A stretch of DNA of 45,100 bases, from contig CAJFGA010000008.1 of the NCBI GenBank assembly GCA_904374385.1, positions 1 to 45,100 of the forward strand. The letters are read 5' to 3'. A model generated the notes under the pieces. The model saw only the letters and a program-made list of their open reading frames with translations. It searched no databases and was not told where the DNA came from. Source of the stretch: an uncultured Clostridia bacterium. Lineage in GTDB: Bacteria; Bacillota; Clostridia; Christensenellales; Borkfalkiaceae. Shown in pieces: positions 8,657-16,501 of this stretch. Both the position numbers and the translations under genes were made by a program. Each line of letters opens with the position of its first letter. The first letter of the stretch is position 1.

Positions 8657-8752
8657 GTTTTATTTCATAAAAATAATCGCAGCATTCCAAAAATAGAAGC
8701 GAATGCGATGTACTATGTCAGGCATAACAATGCAATTATAAGGAGAAACAAT

Positions 8753-9847
8753 ATGCAGTTCCAGTATTTCATGCCGGTAAAAATCATTTGCGGCCGCGAC
8801 TGCGTCGCGCAGAGCGCGTCCGTCTTTGCCGCCTTCGGCGAACGGGCCATTATCGTCACGGGCAAAAGTTCTGCGGCGAACGGTTCCCTTGCGGATGTGC
8901 AAGCGGCACTTTCCGCAAACGGGCAGGCACATATCGTATACGACAAGATCCCGCCCAATCCCACCGTCGCAAGCGTGCGGGAAGGGGGCAGGCTTGCGCG
9001 CTCTTTCGGCGCAGATTTTGTCGTTGCCGTCGGCGGAGGTTCTCCCATGGACGCGGCGAAGGCGGTCGCCATGCTCGCCAGGCAGGATGCCGGCGACATC
9101 TTTTCCTATACCGCTACGGCAGATGTCTTGCCCATGCTGCACATTCCGACTACGGCGGGCACGGGCAGCGAGGTCACGCCCTACGCGATCTTGACCAACG
9201 ACGAACGGGAAACCAAAACGAGCATTTCACATCCCGCTTATTTCCCCAAGGTCGCCTTTTTGGACGGCAAATATATGCGCGGGCTTCCGCAAAGTACGGC
9301 CGCTTATACCGCCATCGACGCGATGTCGCATGCGATGGAGGGGATGCTCTCCGTGCGCGCGGGCGCATTGACGGACGCGCTCGCCAAGGAGAGCCTGCGC
9401 CGTTTGCATGCCGCGCTTCCCGCCTTGACGCGGGGGCAATGCAGCGATGAAGACCGCGACGCGCTCCTGTATGCGGCGACGCTCGCGGGGATGGTCATCG
9501 CCAATACGGGCACCTGCGCCGTACATTCGATGGGTTATTCCCTCACTTACTTCCACGGCGCGCCGCACGGCAGGGCGAACGGCTTGCTGCTGCCCGAATT
9601 TTTTGCCGTCTGTGAAGAGAAGACTCCCGCTCGCGCAAAGGAGATTCTGCAGGCGGCAGGCTTTGCCGATTCCCGCGCCTTGGCGTCGGCGCTCGCGCCT
9701 TTATTGGGAGAGCGGGAAAAGATCGATGACGAAACGCTGCGCCGCTATGCGCAGAAGGCGTCTGTCAACAAAAATATAAAAAATTGCTCCGTCTTTTTTG
9801 GTGAGGAAGACCTCTTCCGCGTCTTAAAACGTTCGGTCGGCGCGTAA
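8753..9847 (+). CDS. Iron-containing (type III) alcohol dehydrogenase
   Basis: Predicted NAD(P)H-dependent alcohol/aldehyde oxidoreductase of 364 aa. Visible family features are the nucleotide-binding GGGSPMDAAKAVA, PTTAGTGSEVTPYAI (about 131-146), and the metal-ligand histidines in AIDAMSHAMEGM and HGAPHGRANGLLLP. Substrate is not predictable; butanol, 1,3-propanediol or lactaldehyde-type dehydrogenases all belong here. AAGGAG seven bases before the ATG at 8753 fixes the start; the track's 8516 start runs back through the preceding gene and terminator. No promoter is obvious in the 140-bp leader, and a perfect terminator follows. Confidence 0.92.
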   Translation: MQFQYFMPVKIICGRDCVAQSASVFAAFGERAIIVTGKSSAANGSLADVQAALSANGQAHIVYDKIPPNPTVASVREGGRLARSFGADFVVAVGGGSPMDAAKAVAMLARQDAGDIFSYTATADVLPMLHIPTTAGTGSEVTPYAILTNDERETKTSISHPAYFPKVAFLDGKYMRGLPQSTAAYTAIDAMSHAMEGMLSVRAGALTDALAKESLRRLHAALPALTRGQCSDEDRDALLYAATLAGMVIANTGTCAVHSMGYSLTYFHGAPHGRANGLLLPEFFAVCEEKTPARAKEILQAAGFADSRALASALAPLLGEREKIDDETLRRYAQKASVNKNIKNCSVFFGEEDLFRVLKRSVGA

Positions 9848-9879
9848 GGCGCTGTGCCGCATCATAAAAGTCTTGTTCC

Positions 9880-9902
9880 GCCCGCCGCATTCTGCGGCGG
9901 GC
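9880..9902 (+). terminator. Terminator after the alcohol dehydrogenase
   Basis: A perfect 10-bp stem, GCCCGCCGCA / TGCGGCGGGC, with a 3-nt loop, then AGAAAATTTT. Confidence 0.75.
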
Positions 9903-9942
9903 AGAAAATTTTAAAATCTTTTTCAATAGTATCGTCATATGC

Positions 9943-9982
9943 TTGACAAATCGTACATACTGTATATAATGTATATATACAG
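9943..9982 (+). promoter_or_regulatory. Strong promoter with overlapping palindromic operator (GntR autoregulation)
   Basis: TTGACA (9943), 16-bp spacer, TATAAT (9965). A dyad CTGTATATA / TATATACAG with a 5-bp centre spans 9960-9982, covering the -10 and the likely transcription start. A GntR regulator is the first gene downstream, so autorepression is the natural reading, as in YtrA-type operons. Confidence 0.8.
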
Positions 9983-10003
9983 ATGATGCAAACGGAGGGC
10001 AAC

Positions 10004-10378
10004 ATGAATGTGATCGTCAGCAACGCCAGCGACAGGCCCATCTACGAGCAGATTTACACCCAGATCAAAGGTGCGATCCTGCGGGGAGAGGCGAAGGAGG
10101 GTGAACTGCTTCCCTCCATCCGTGCCCTCGCCAAAGAGCTGCGCATCAGCGTCATTACGACCAAGCGCGCTTTCGATGACCTCGAGCGGGACGGCTTTAT
10201 CAGTACCGTGCCGGGCAAGGGCAGTTTTGTCGCGGCAAAGAATAAGGAGCTCATCCGCGAAGAGCATTTAAAGGGTGCGGAAGAGCGGATAGCGGCGGGC
10301 GTGGCGCTCGCGCGTTCGGGCGGCATTTCTGACGAAGAGATCGAAGAGATGTTCCGCCTTATCATGAAAGGAGAATAA
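10004..10378 (+). CDS. GntR-family transcriptional regulator, YtrA-like
   Basis: The 124-aa product has the winged-helix GntR DNA-binding domain at 1-75: PIYEQIYTQIKGAILRGE, LLPSIRALAKELRISVITTKRAFDDLERDGFI and the wing PGKGSFV. The C-terminal part is a short helical segment rather than a large effector domain, which is the YtrA layout. The ATG at 10004 follows GGAGGG by 4 bases; two earlier ATGs (9983, 9986) are near the transcription start and lack such a site. It precedes an ABC ATPase and permease by 3 bp, so it probably represses its own ABC operon through the palindrome over the -10. Confidence 0.92.
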   Translation: MNVIVSNASDRPIYEQIYTQIKGAILRGEAKEGELLPSIRALAKELRISVITTKRAFDDLERDGFISTVPGKGSFVAAKNKELIREEHLKGAEERIAAGVALARSGGISDEEIEEMFRLIMKGE

Positions 10379-10381
10379 AAC

Positions 10382-11230
10382 ATGCAAAACAATGTGGCGA
10401 TACGAGGCTTGACTAAGCGTTTCAAAGATTTCTTACTCGACGGTGTCACGTTTTCCGTCCCGGCAGGCTGCGTCGTCGGCTTTGTCGGCGAAAACGGTGC
10501 GGGCAAAAGTACGACCATCAAAAGCATCTTGGGGCTTGTCCGTCCCGACGGCGGCGCGATCGAGGTATTCGGCAAACCCGCCGCTTCTCTTTCCAAGGGC
10601 GATAAAAATAAGATCGGCGCAGTGCTCGGCGAAAGCTGTTTGCCCGAAAATTTGAATTTGAAAGAGGTGAGCAGCGTAATGCGCAGCATCTTCGAGGGGT
10701 GGAACGAAGAACGCTTCTTTTCCTTTGCAAAAAAGTTTGCCCTGCCCGAAGATAAAAAGCTGCGCAGTTTTTCGCGCGGCATGCAGCAGAAAGCGGCGCT
10801 CGCCGTCGCCCTGTCGCACGGAGCGGAACTTCTCCTCCTCGACGAACCGACTTCCGGGCTGGATCCCGTCGCGCGGGATGAGATTCTCGATCTATTATAC
10901 GATTTTATGCAGGACGAACGCCGCTCTGTGCTCATTTCCTCCCATATCGTCTCCGATCTCGAAAAGCTGTGCGACTATATCGTGTTCATCCACGGGGGAA
11001 GAATCGTATTCGCGGAAGAAAAGGATGCCTTGGAAGAAAAGTACGCGGTCTTCCGCGGTTCTTCGCAGGCGCTCGGTGCGCTCGGCGAAGAGGCCGTGGT
11101 CGCCTATATGCGCGGAGACTACGGCATGACCGCGTTGGTCCTGCGCGATAAAGTGCCCGCCGGCACGCCGCTCGATAGGGCGGGTATCGAAGAGATCATG
11201 TTATATTATGTGCGAGGTGAAAGGGTATGA
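10382..11230 (+). CDS. ABC transporter ATP-binding protein
   Basis: The 282-aa ATPase has Walker A GENGAGKST (about 35-43), signature FSRGMQQKAALAVAL (about 130), Walker B LLLLDEPTSGLDP (about 150) and the switch histidine in LISSHIVSDLEKL. Its order and C-terminal extension resemble the YtrB/CcmA-like exporters found with GntR regulators. AAAGGAG precedes the ATG. It overlaps the permease gene by 4 bp (ATGA), which suggests translational coupling. The substrate is unknown; in related systems the operon responds to cell-wall stress or antimicrobial peptides, but that is only an analogy here. Confidence 0.93.
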   Translation: MQNNVAIRGLTKRFKDFLLDGVTFSVPAGCVVGFVGENGAGKSTTIKSILGLVRPDGGAIEVFGKPAASLSKGDKNKIGAVLGESCLPENLNLKEVSSVMRSIFEGWNEERFFSFAKKFALPEDKKLRSFSRGMQQKAALAVALSHGAELLLLDEPTSGLDPVARDEILDLLYDFMQDERRSVLISSHIVSDLEKLCDYIVFIHGGRIVFAEEKDALEEKYAVFRGSSQALGALGEEAVVAYMRGDYGMTALVLRDKVPAGTPLDRAGIEEIMLYYVRGERV

Positions 11231-11832
11231 AGGGAACGTTTCTGAAAGACATCATAAACCTAAAGGGGCAAATGCTGTATTATGCGGTCGTCATCGTCAT
11301 CTTTTTTGTCGTCGGCATCGCAACGGGAAATATCTATTATTATGCGGGCGTATCTATCTTTTGCGGCGTCGTCGCGCCGCTGTCCGCCATCTCTTATGAC
11401 GAAAAGGATCATTGGGAAAAGTTTGCCCTTGCCTCGGGCGTCACGCGCAAAGAACTCGCGCTTTCCCGCTATCTTTTGGGAGGGGCGCTTTTCCTGCCCG
11501 TTTGGGCGCTGTCATTTGCCTTTTTTGCCGTGCCCGGTTTCCGCACGGCGGAAAATTTATATACTGTTTTGACGTTTGGGGGCTTGGGCCTGATCGTCGT
11601 GGATTGCGTGCTTCCCTTTGTTTTTAAAATGGGCGTAGAAAAAGCGCGCACCGTATACATCGTACTGATCGTCGCCGTCATGGCGCTGAGCGTCGGCGTC
11701 GCTTCCTTCATCGGGCTGGCAGGCGGCAATGCGCCGTTCATCGGCGCGATCGCCGCGCTTGCCGTCGGTATAGCCGGCGTCCCTGTTTCCGTCTGCATAT
11801 CCCTCTCTATCTACCAAAAAAAAGATTTCTGA
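11227..11832 (+). CDS. ABC-2 type permease
   Basis: The 201-aa integral membrane protein has about six hydrophobic segments. The SYDEKDHWEKFALASGVTRKELALSRY loop is characteristic of the small ABC-2 permeases encoded next to GntR-controlled ATPases. It would form the membrane channel with the preceding ATPase, whose stop codon overlaps its ATG. A terminator follows within 15 bp, closing the three-gene GntR-ATPase-permease operon. Confidence 0.88.
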   Translation: MKGTFLKDIINLKGQMLYYAVVIVIFFVVGIATGNIYYYAGVSIFCGVVAPLSAISYDEKDHWEKFALASGVTRKELALSRYLLGGALFLPVWALSFAFFAVPGFRTAENLYTVLTFGGLGLIVVDCVLPFVFKMGVEKARTVYIVLIVAVMALSVGVASFIGLAGGNAPFIGAIAALAVGIAGVPVSVCISLSIYQKKDF

Positions 11833-11844
11833 TCCGTATTTTAC

Positions 11845-11870
11845 AGCCCCGCCGTCTGGCGGGGCTTTTG
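11845..11870 (+). terminator. Intrinsic terminator of the GntR-ABC operon
   Basis: AGCCCCGCC / GGCGGGGCT with a GTCT loop, then TTT. Confidence 0.88.
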
Positions 11871-11878
11871 CAGAACGC

Positions 11879-11907
11879 TTTACAAACGGGCGCGCGCATG
11901 ATACAAT
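11879..11907 (+). promoter_or_regulatory. Promoter of the flavodoxin-like/alarmone synthetase pair
   Basis: TTTACA, 17-bp spacer, TACAAT, 28 bp before the start codon. Confidence 0.75.
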
Positions 11908-11934
11908 AAAAAGAGAACATCATAGGAGGCACGC

Positions 11935-12552
11935 ATGCGGCTCACGCTCCTGTATTTCAGCCCGACGCACACGACGCGTAAAATCGTCAGTGCGGTCGGC
12001 AAAGTTTTTTTTGAAAAGATGCTCTGCGAAACGCGCATCGCCGACGTTACGTCCCTCGCCGCGCGCCAGCGCGCCTATCCCTTCGGGCAAGACGACGTGT
12101 TGATCTTCGGCGCGCCCGTGTACGGAGGAAGGGTACCTGCGCTTCTGTTGCCCTTTCTGCAAAGTTTGCAGGGGAACGGTGCGCGCGCCGTCGCCCTGTC
12201 CGTTTACGGGAACCGCGACTATGACGACGCATTGGAGGAAACGTGCTCGCTCTTGGAGGGCGCCGGCTTTCGCGTGTGTGCCGCGGCGGCGTTCGTGGGG
12301 GAACATTCCTATTCTTCCCTTGTGGGCGGCGGCCGTCCCGATGCGGAAGATCTGCTTGCCGCTTCCGCATTTGCTTTGGCGGCGTATGAAAAAGTAGAGA
12401 GCAACGCGCGCATCGGCAAGCGGGTACCCGGAGAAAAACCCTATAAAGAGTACAGTGCCTTTATGTCGGCGCCCAAGCGAATGCCCGCCGTCGATCGGCA
12501 AAAATGCACTCGCTGCGGCGTCTCCCTGAATTTTTTATTTGATAAGAGGTAG
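11935..12552 (+). pseudogene. EFR1-type flavodoxin-ferredoxin protein missing its ferredoxin domain
   Basis: The 205-aa product has the flavodoxin-like part of EFR1-family proteins: LLYFSPTHTTRKIV (FMN phosphate loop), FGAPVYGGRVPALLLPFL, LSVYGNRDYDDAL and EHSYSS. Intact members continue into a two-cluster 4Fe-4S ferredoxin domain. Here the first CxxC of that domain appears (KCTRCG) and is followed by 10 unrelated residues and a stop. No remaining ferredoxin sequence occurs in another frame before the next gene, so this is a 3' deletion rather than a simple frameshift. The N-terminal domain is complete and has a good promoter and AGGAGG site, so a flavodoxin-only product could still be made. 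Confidence 0.75.
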
Positions 12553-12557
12553 ATAAC

Positions 12558-13289
12558 ATGCAAGCGAACGAAGAACAATTGATCGGCGAGTTTTTGGAGG
12601 GTGACGGTGCCGCCTTCGAAAAGATCAATCAATTTATGGGGCTGATGACCCGATACGACTGCGCCATCCGCGAAGTGCGCACAAAATTTGAGGTGCTCAA
12701 CGAAGAACTTTCTTACAAAGCGGGGCGCAATCCCATCGAAAGCATCACTTCCCGGGTCAAAAGGCCGGTATCCGTGGTTGGTAAACTCAAAAGGCTGGGT
12801 AAGCCGATCACCGTCGAATCTATTTCGGAAAATCTCAACGATGTGGCGGGCATCCGCGTCATTTGCTCGTTCATCGACGATATCTATAAAGTGGCCGAGA
12901 TGCTCTCCGTACAGGACGACGTCACCGTCGTACAGGTCAAAGACTATATCCAAAAACCCAAGCCGAACGGATACAGAAGCTATCATATGATCGTAGAGAT
13001 CCCCGTATTTTTTTCGGAGGGAAAGCAGATGATGCGGGTCGAGATCCAGCTTCGCACCGTCGCGATGGATTTTTGGGCAAGCCTGGAACATCAGATGAAG
13101 TACAAAAAAGAGAGCGCCGACCGCCCCGAGATCGCGGCGGAACTCAAAAGCTGCGCCGAAACAATTGCCGCGACGGACGCGCGCATGCTCGGCATCCGCA
13201 AGCGGATCGAAAGTCTCGAAAAGCAGACGGAAGGGCAGGAAAACGGATATTCCGCCATCGACGGCATCAAACCGTTCCCGATCCGCTGA
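12558..13289 (+). CDS. Small alarmone synthetase (RelQ/RelP-type GTP pyrophosphokinase)
   Basis: Predicted to make (p)ppGpp from ATP and GTP/GDP. The 243-aa protein consists of a single RelA/SpoT synthetase domain without the hydrolase, TGS or ACT domains. Motifs: SRVKRPVSVVGKLKR, NDVAGIRVICSFIDDIY, KDYIQKPKPNGYRSYHMIVE (substrate-binding tyrosines) and VEIQLRTVAMDFWASLEHQMKYK. A helical C-terminal tail fits the tetramer-forming region. The start is 5 bp after the truncated flavodoxin gene, with AGAGG upstream, so it shares that gene's promoter. I cannot separate RelQ from RelP by eye. Confidence 0.93.
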   Translation: MQANEEQLIGEFLEGDGAAFEKINQFMGLMTRYDCAIREVRTKFEVLNEELSYKAGRNPIESITSRVKRPVSVVGKLKRLGKPITVESISENLNDVAGIRVICSFIDDIYKVAEMLSVQDDVTVVQVKDYIQKPKPNGYRSYHMIVEIPVFFSEGKQMMRVEIQLRTVAMDFWASLEHQMKYKKESADRPEIAAELKSCAETIAATDARMLGIRKRIESLEKQTEGQENGYSAIDGIKPFPIR

Positions 13290-13331
13290 CGGCAAAAATA
13301 TATGTCCGCGTAAAAAATTTTTGAACAAGCC

Positions 13332-13360
13332 TTGCATTTGCGCGACGTTTATACTATAAT
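13332..13360 (+). promoter_or_regulatory. Sigma-A promoter
   Basis: TTGCAT, 17-bp spacer, TATAAT, 44 bp before the 302-aa ORF. Confidence 0.8.
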
Positions 13361-13404
13361 ATTTTACGATAAATTCTGCCGTAAGGCAGCGGAAGGGGTA
13401 GAAT

Positions 13405-14313
13405 ATGCAGAGCAAAGATCTGTCCGGCATTGCCGGCGGCGATTTTGAAGAAAGGCAGCGGGTGCTCGATGTAGAAAAGTGGCTTGCGAGTGAGCGCGCC
13501 GGGCGCGATCTGTGCGGCACGATGCCGTATTGCGCCTTCTGTTTTAGGGGGGAAATATATCCCTGTGCCAAGGCGGAACTGCGCTACAAAATGCGCCTTG
13601 CCCTTCGTGAAATGGAAGAGGAGGCGGCCGCGGCGGAAACGCCCGCCGAAGAGGACGCCCCTACGCAGGAAACGCAGGAAATTTTGTGCGGGGAATGTGC
13701 TGAAGAGATTGCCGGGGAAATGCTCGCCGACGAAAGCGAGGGCAAAACGGCGGATCCCGTACGGGCTGCTGCGGAGATCATGGGCGATGCGCCCGCATCG
13801 CCGGCAGATATTTCGTTGCCGGAAGGGTATGAAGCCGTTACGCGCTATCGCCGTACATTTAAGGCGAAGCTCGTGCAAAACGAACGCGCGCAGGATTATT
13901 ATACCGAACTGAAAAATGCCTTTACGGCGTTGTCGGGGGTCAAGTCGCGCCTGTCGCAGGGGGGCGAAAATTTCCGTATCGGTCGGCAAAAGATCGCAAA
14001 AGTGAACTTCGGCGGCAAAACGCTTACGCTGTATCTCGCCCTCGATCCCGCAGAATACGAGGAAAGCAAGTATCGCTTTTCCGACGTGTCCGAAAAAAAA
14101 TCGTATGCGCAGACCCCGATGAAACTGCGCATTACGAGTGCCCGCGCCCTGCGCCATGCCAAGGAGCTGATCGGCGACATGGCCGAAAAATATTCCCTGT
14201 CAGATGTCGGCTGTATCTATACCGACTATCACTTCCCATACCGCACGGACGAACAGCTGATCGCCAAGGGCTTGATCAAACCGTATACGGCGATCGTCAA
14301 AAAGAGAAAATAA
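13405..14313 (+). CDS. Conserved-looking hypothetical protein with N-terminal Cys cluster
   Basis: The 302-aa protein is of unrecognised function, transcribed alone (own promoter and perfect terminator). Three parts are visible: an N-terminal cysteine-rich segment (DLCGTMPYCAFC ... PCAK, about 36-56) that could bind zinc; an acidic, Ala/Glu-rich linker (about 70-130) containing a further LCGECAEE; and a C-terminal basic domain (about 148-302) starting YRRTFKAKLVQNERAQDYY and containing LTLYLALDPAEYEESKYRF and PMKLRITSARALRHAKELI. I have the impression of having seen this last domain in other Clostridia proteins but cannot name it. GGAAGGGG before the ATG supports the start. Confidence 0.75.
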   Translation: MQSKDLSGIAGGDFEERQRVLDVEKWLASERAGRDLCGTMPYCAFCFRGEIYPCAKAELRYKMRLALREMEEEAAAAETPAEEDAPTQETQEILCGECAEEIAGEMLADESEGKTADPVRAAAEIMGDAPASPADISLPEGYEAVTRYRRTFKAKLVQNERAQDYYTELKNAFTALSGVKSRLSQGGENFRIGRQKIAKVNFGGKTLTLYLALDPAEYEESKYRFSDVSEKKSYAQTPMKLRITSARALRHAKELIGDMAEKYSLSDVGCIYTDYHFPYRTDEQLIAKGLIKPYTAIVKKRK

Positions 14314-14318
14314 CGTCG

Positions 14319-14345
14319 CCCCGCTCCGATCGGAGCGGGGTTTTT
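14319..14345 (+). terminator. Intrinsic terminator
   Basis: A perfect 22-nt palindrome (CCCCGCTCCG...CGGAGCGGGG) is followed by TTTTTG. Confidence 0.93.
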
Positions 14346-14352
14346 GTTAAAA

Positions 14353-14375
14353 GCCCCCCAGATTATCTGGGGGGC
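14353..14375. other. Second perfect hairpin in the intergenic region
   Basis: GCCCCCCAGA / TCTGGGGGGC with a 3-nt loop and no T-run on either side. It lies between the terminator and the repeat below and may be part of the repeat cluster. Confidence 0.5.
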
Positions 14376-14404
14376 AGTATAGGCTTATGTCGATGAGCAA
14401 AAAT

Positions 14405-14455
14405 AAAGGCTTCCCCTTGGGGGGAAGCTGGCACCTTCGGTGACTGATGAGGGGA
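14405..14455 (+). repeat. Dispersed two-hairpin repeat, clean copy
   Basis: AAAGGCTTCCCC...GGGGAAGC, then CACC-TTC-GGTG, then ACTGATGAGGGG. The same arrangement appears at 24565 and, eroded, at 1481. It lies in the 334-bp gap between 14313 and 14648. The rest of the gap (14456-14647) contains a CGGCGGG/CCTGCCG-rich stretch and an AT-rich run before the next gene but no other feature I recognise. Confidence 0.8.
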
Positions 14456-14647
14456 TACCATGAAAAGAGAACGGTGATTCCGAGAGCGGAAGCGGAACAG
14501 GTCCTTCATCCGGCGGGCGCGCAAATTCGCCTGCCGCCGTGCCGCGCAGACAGCAAGGCCGAGGCGTCACGGGATATTTTGATTTTTATAAAATTTTGGA
14601 TTGATTTTCCGATAAAAGGGGAGATTTCGGCATATATATAGTACTGT

Positions 14648-15769
14648 ATGTCGAGTATTGTCAAAAATATATGGGAAAATATCCGCCTGTCCGCCGTACT
14701 GATCGGCACCGTCGTAGGCGCAGGTTTTGTTTCCGGTGCAGAACTCGTGCGTTTTTTTCCGACCGAAAACTTTCTTCCCTGCGCCGTTTTGGCGGCACTC
14801 CTCATCTTTCTCGGCTTTGCGCTTCTATTTGCTTGCGGCAGAAAGTACGGCGGATTCGAAGGGACGCTCGCGCACGTCTTTAAGAAATTTGCTCCCGCCG
14901 TGCGGTGGCTCGTGCTTGCCGCCTCTCTTTTGACCTCGGCAGGCATGCTGGCCGGGCTGGATTCGGTCATGCTCGAAGGCTTCGGCGTGCCGAAGTCGCT
15001 TCCGGTGCTCTCGGTCGGCGTTCTCGTCGCCGTATATTTTTTGTCGGAAAAGGGCACCGCCGCCATCGGATGGGTAAATATATGCCTTGTGCCCGCCATT
15101 CTTCTTTTTGTCGGCTCTCTCGCCTTTCGGCCCGTCGATTTCGGCTATGCGTTTTACCCTGCGCGCGATCCCTTTGCGGCGATGTGGCTGGTCTTTCTTT
15201 ATGCGGGTATGAATGTCTTTTTGTCCGCGCCCGTCGTGTGCGATCTCGGTGCCAAGCGTGCGGGCGGTGCGGGCGCGGCTGCTGCCGCATCTCTCGTCAT
15301 CGGCGGAAGTATCGTCGTCATCCTCGCCAATATTTACGCCGCAGGCGCCAATGCGATCGGAGCGGATATGCCTCTCCTGTCCGTCATGGGCGTAAATACC
15401 GCCATGGGAAAGATCTTTGCCGCCGTTTCCGCTTTCGGCATCGTGACGACGCTGTTTTCCTCTTATTATCCGCTGCATGCGCGCGCACGGCGATGCGCAA
15501 GGCCGAAGCTCGCACGCGTTCTCGTCTGCGCGGCAGCGTTCGTTTTTTCCCGCTTCGGACTGAAAAACATCGTTGCCTTTGCCTATCCCGTCCTCGGCCT
15601 TTGCGGTTTGTTTTTCCTTTGCGCCTGTGCGTTCGCGGAAAAGATCCGCAAAAAAATCTCCTCCCGGCGCCTGCGCGCAGGGAGGAGAGGGGCGTCACTT
15701 CGGGTGCTTGATCAGCAGCTTTTCCGCCAAAACGACGAGAAAGTACATTCCCGCAGCCAAAATACATAG
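14648..15769 (+). CDS. YkvI-like multi-pass membrane protein, C-terminus antisense to the neighbouring ABC genes
   Basis: The 373-aa predicted transporter-like protein has about ten transmembrane segments. The opening VLIGTVVGAGFVSGAELVRFF and YAGMNVFLSAPVV match the YkvI family, distantly related to APC-type transporters; the substrate is unknown. The last ~40 residues (from about KISSRRLRAGRR) are basic and polar and are encoded by DNA that on the other strand is the terminator and 3' end of an ABC permease gene. This makes the tail suspect as an extension after loss of an earlier stop. An in-frame TAG at 14639 rules out an earlier start. No Shine-Dalgarno site precedes the ATG, while a TATAGT sits 5 bp before it. 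Confidence 0.8.
   Translation: MSSIVKNIWENIRLSAVLIGTVVGAGFVSGAELVRFFPTENFLPCAVLAALLIFLGFALLFACGRKYGGFEGTLAHVFKKFAPAVRWLVLAASLLTSAGMLAGLDSVMLEGFGVPKSLPVLSVGVLVAVYFLSEKGTAAIGWVNICLVPAILLFVGSLAFRPVDFGYAFYPARDPFAAMWLVFLYAGMNVFLSAPVVCDLGAKRAGGAGAAAAASLVIGGSIVVILANIYAAGANAIGADMPLLSVMGVNTAMGKIFAAVSAFGIVTTLFSSYYPLHARARRCARPKLARVLVCAAAFVFSRFGLKNIVAFAYPVLGLCGLFFLCACAFAEKIRKKISSRRLRAGRRGASLRVLDQQLFRQNDEKVHSRSQNT
15649..15688 (-). terminator. Terminator of the leftward ABC operon, inside the YkvI-like ORF
   Basis: On the minus strand TCTCCTCCC / GGGAGGAGA forms a 9-bp stem followed by TTTTTTTG. It lies 7 bp after the permease stop and overlaps the plus-strand coding sequence. Confidence 0.85.
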
Positions 15770-16501
15770 GATAAAGGTCGCCGCCATTACCAGGTCGAGC
15801 CGGAATACCTGCCCTCCGTATACGATCAGATAGCCCAACCCCGCCTTGGAAACGATGTATTCTCCCATGATCGAGCCGATCCATGCCATGCCTACGCAAA
15901 TTTTCAGCATGCCGATAAATTCGGGCAGGGAAGAGGGGATCACGAGCTTGGTTAAAATCTGCAACTTGCTCGCGCCCATCGAGCGGAGCAGGGTGATCTT
16001 ATTTTTATCCGTCGCCATAAAACCGCCGAGCATGTTCATGACGGCTACGATAATGCCGACGAGGACCGTCATAAAAACGATGGCGGTCGAACCCGTGCCG
16101 AACCAGATGATGATGACCGGCCCGAGCGCGATTTTGGGCAGGCTGTTCAGTACGACGATGTACGGCTCTAAGATCTTGCGCGCCCGCTCGCTCCACCAAA
16201 GCGCGAGTGCGATCAGCGAGCCCAAAACGACGGCGATGGCAAAGCCCGCAAGTGTTTCCCAAAGCGTCGTACCGATATGATAAAACAGGGTGCCGTTTTC
16301 CCACAGCTCCCCGATCATCGCCGCAATGCGCGAAGGAGAACTGATAATAAAGGGGTCGACGACCTCCAGCCTGGCGATTAGTTCCCACACGCCGAGGATG
16401 AGCGCCAGCACGCCGAAGCGCGCCGCCCATACGATGGCGGCGTTTCTTTTTTCCCGTTTCAGAAAGGCGATATGCTCGCCCGAAAAGTTTTTGTTTTTCA
16501 T
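15695..16501 (-). CDS. ABC transporter permease, NitT/TauT (SsuC/ThiX-like) family
   Basis: The 268-aa inner-membrane permease has about six hydrophobic segments. VWELIARLEVVDPFIISSPSRI at the N-terminus is typical of the SsuC/TauC/ThiX group, and the EAA-type coupling loop is LLRSMGASKLQILTKLVIPSSLPEFIGMLK. The start is the ATG at 16501, which overlaps the ATPase stop by 4 bp (ATGA) and has AAGGAG upstream; the track's longer start is inside the ATPase gene. It forms the importer with the ATPase and binding protein encoded upstream on the same strand. Confidence 0.92.
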   Translation of the reverse strand: MKNKNFSGEHIAFLKREKRNAAIVWAARFGVLALILGVWELIARLEVVDPFIISSPSRIAAMIGELWENGTLFYHIGTTLWETLAGFAIAVVLGSLIALALWWSERARKILEPYIVVLNSLPKIALGPVIIIWFGTGSTAIVFMTVLVGIIVAVMNMLGGFMATDKNKITLLRSMGASKLQILTKLVIPSSLPEFIGMLKICVGMAWIGSIMGEYIVSKAGLGYLIVYGGQVFRLDLVMAATFILCILAAGMYFLVVLAEKLLIKHPK

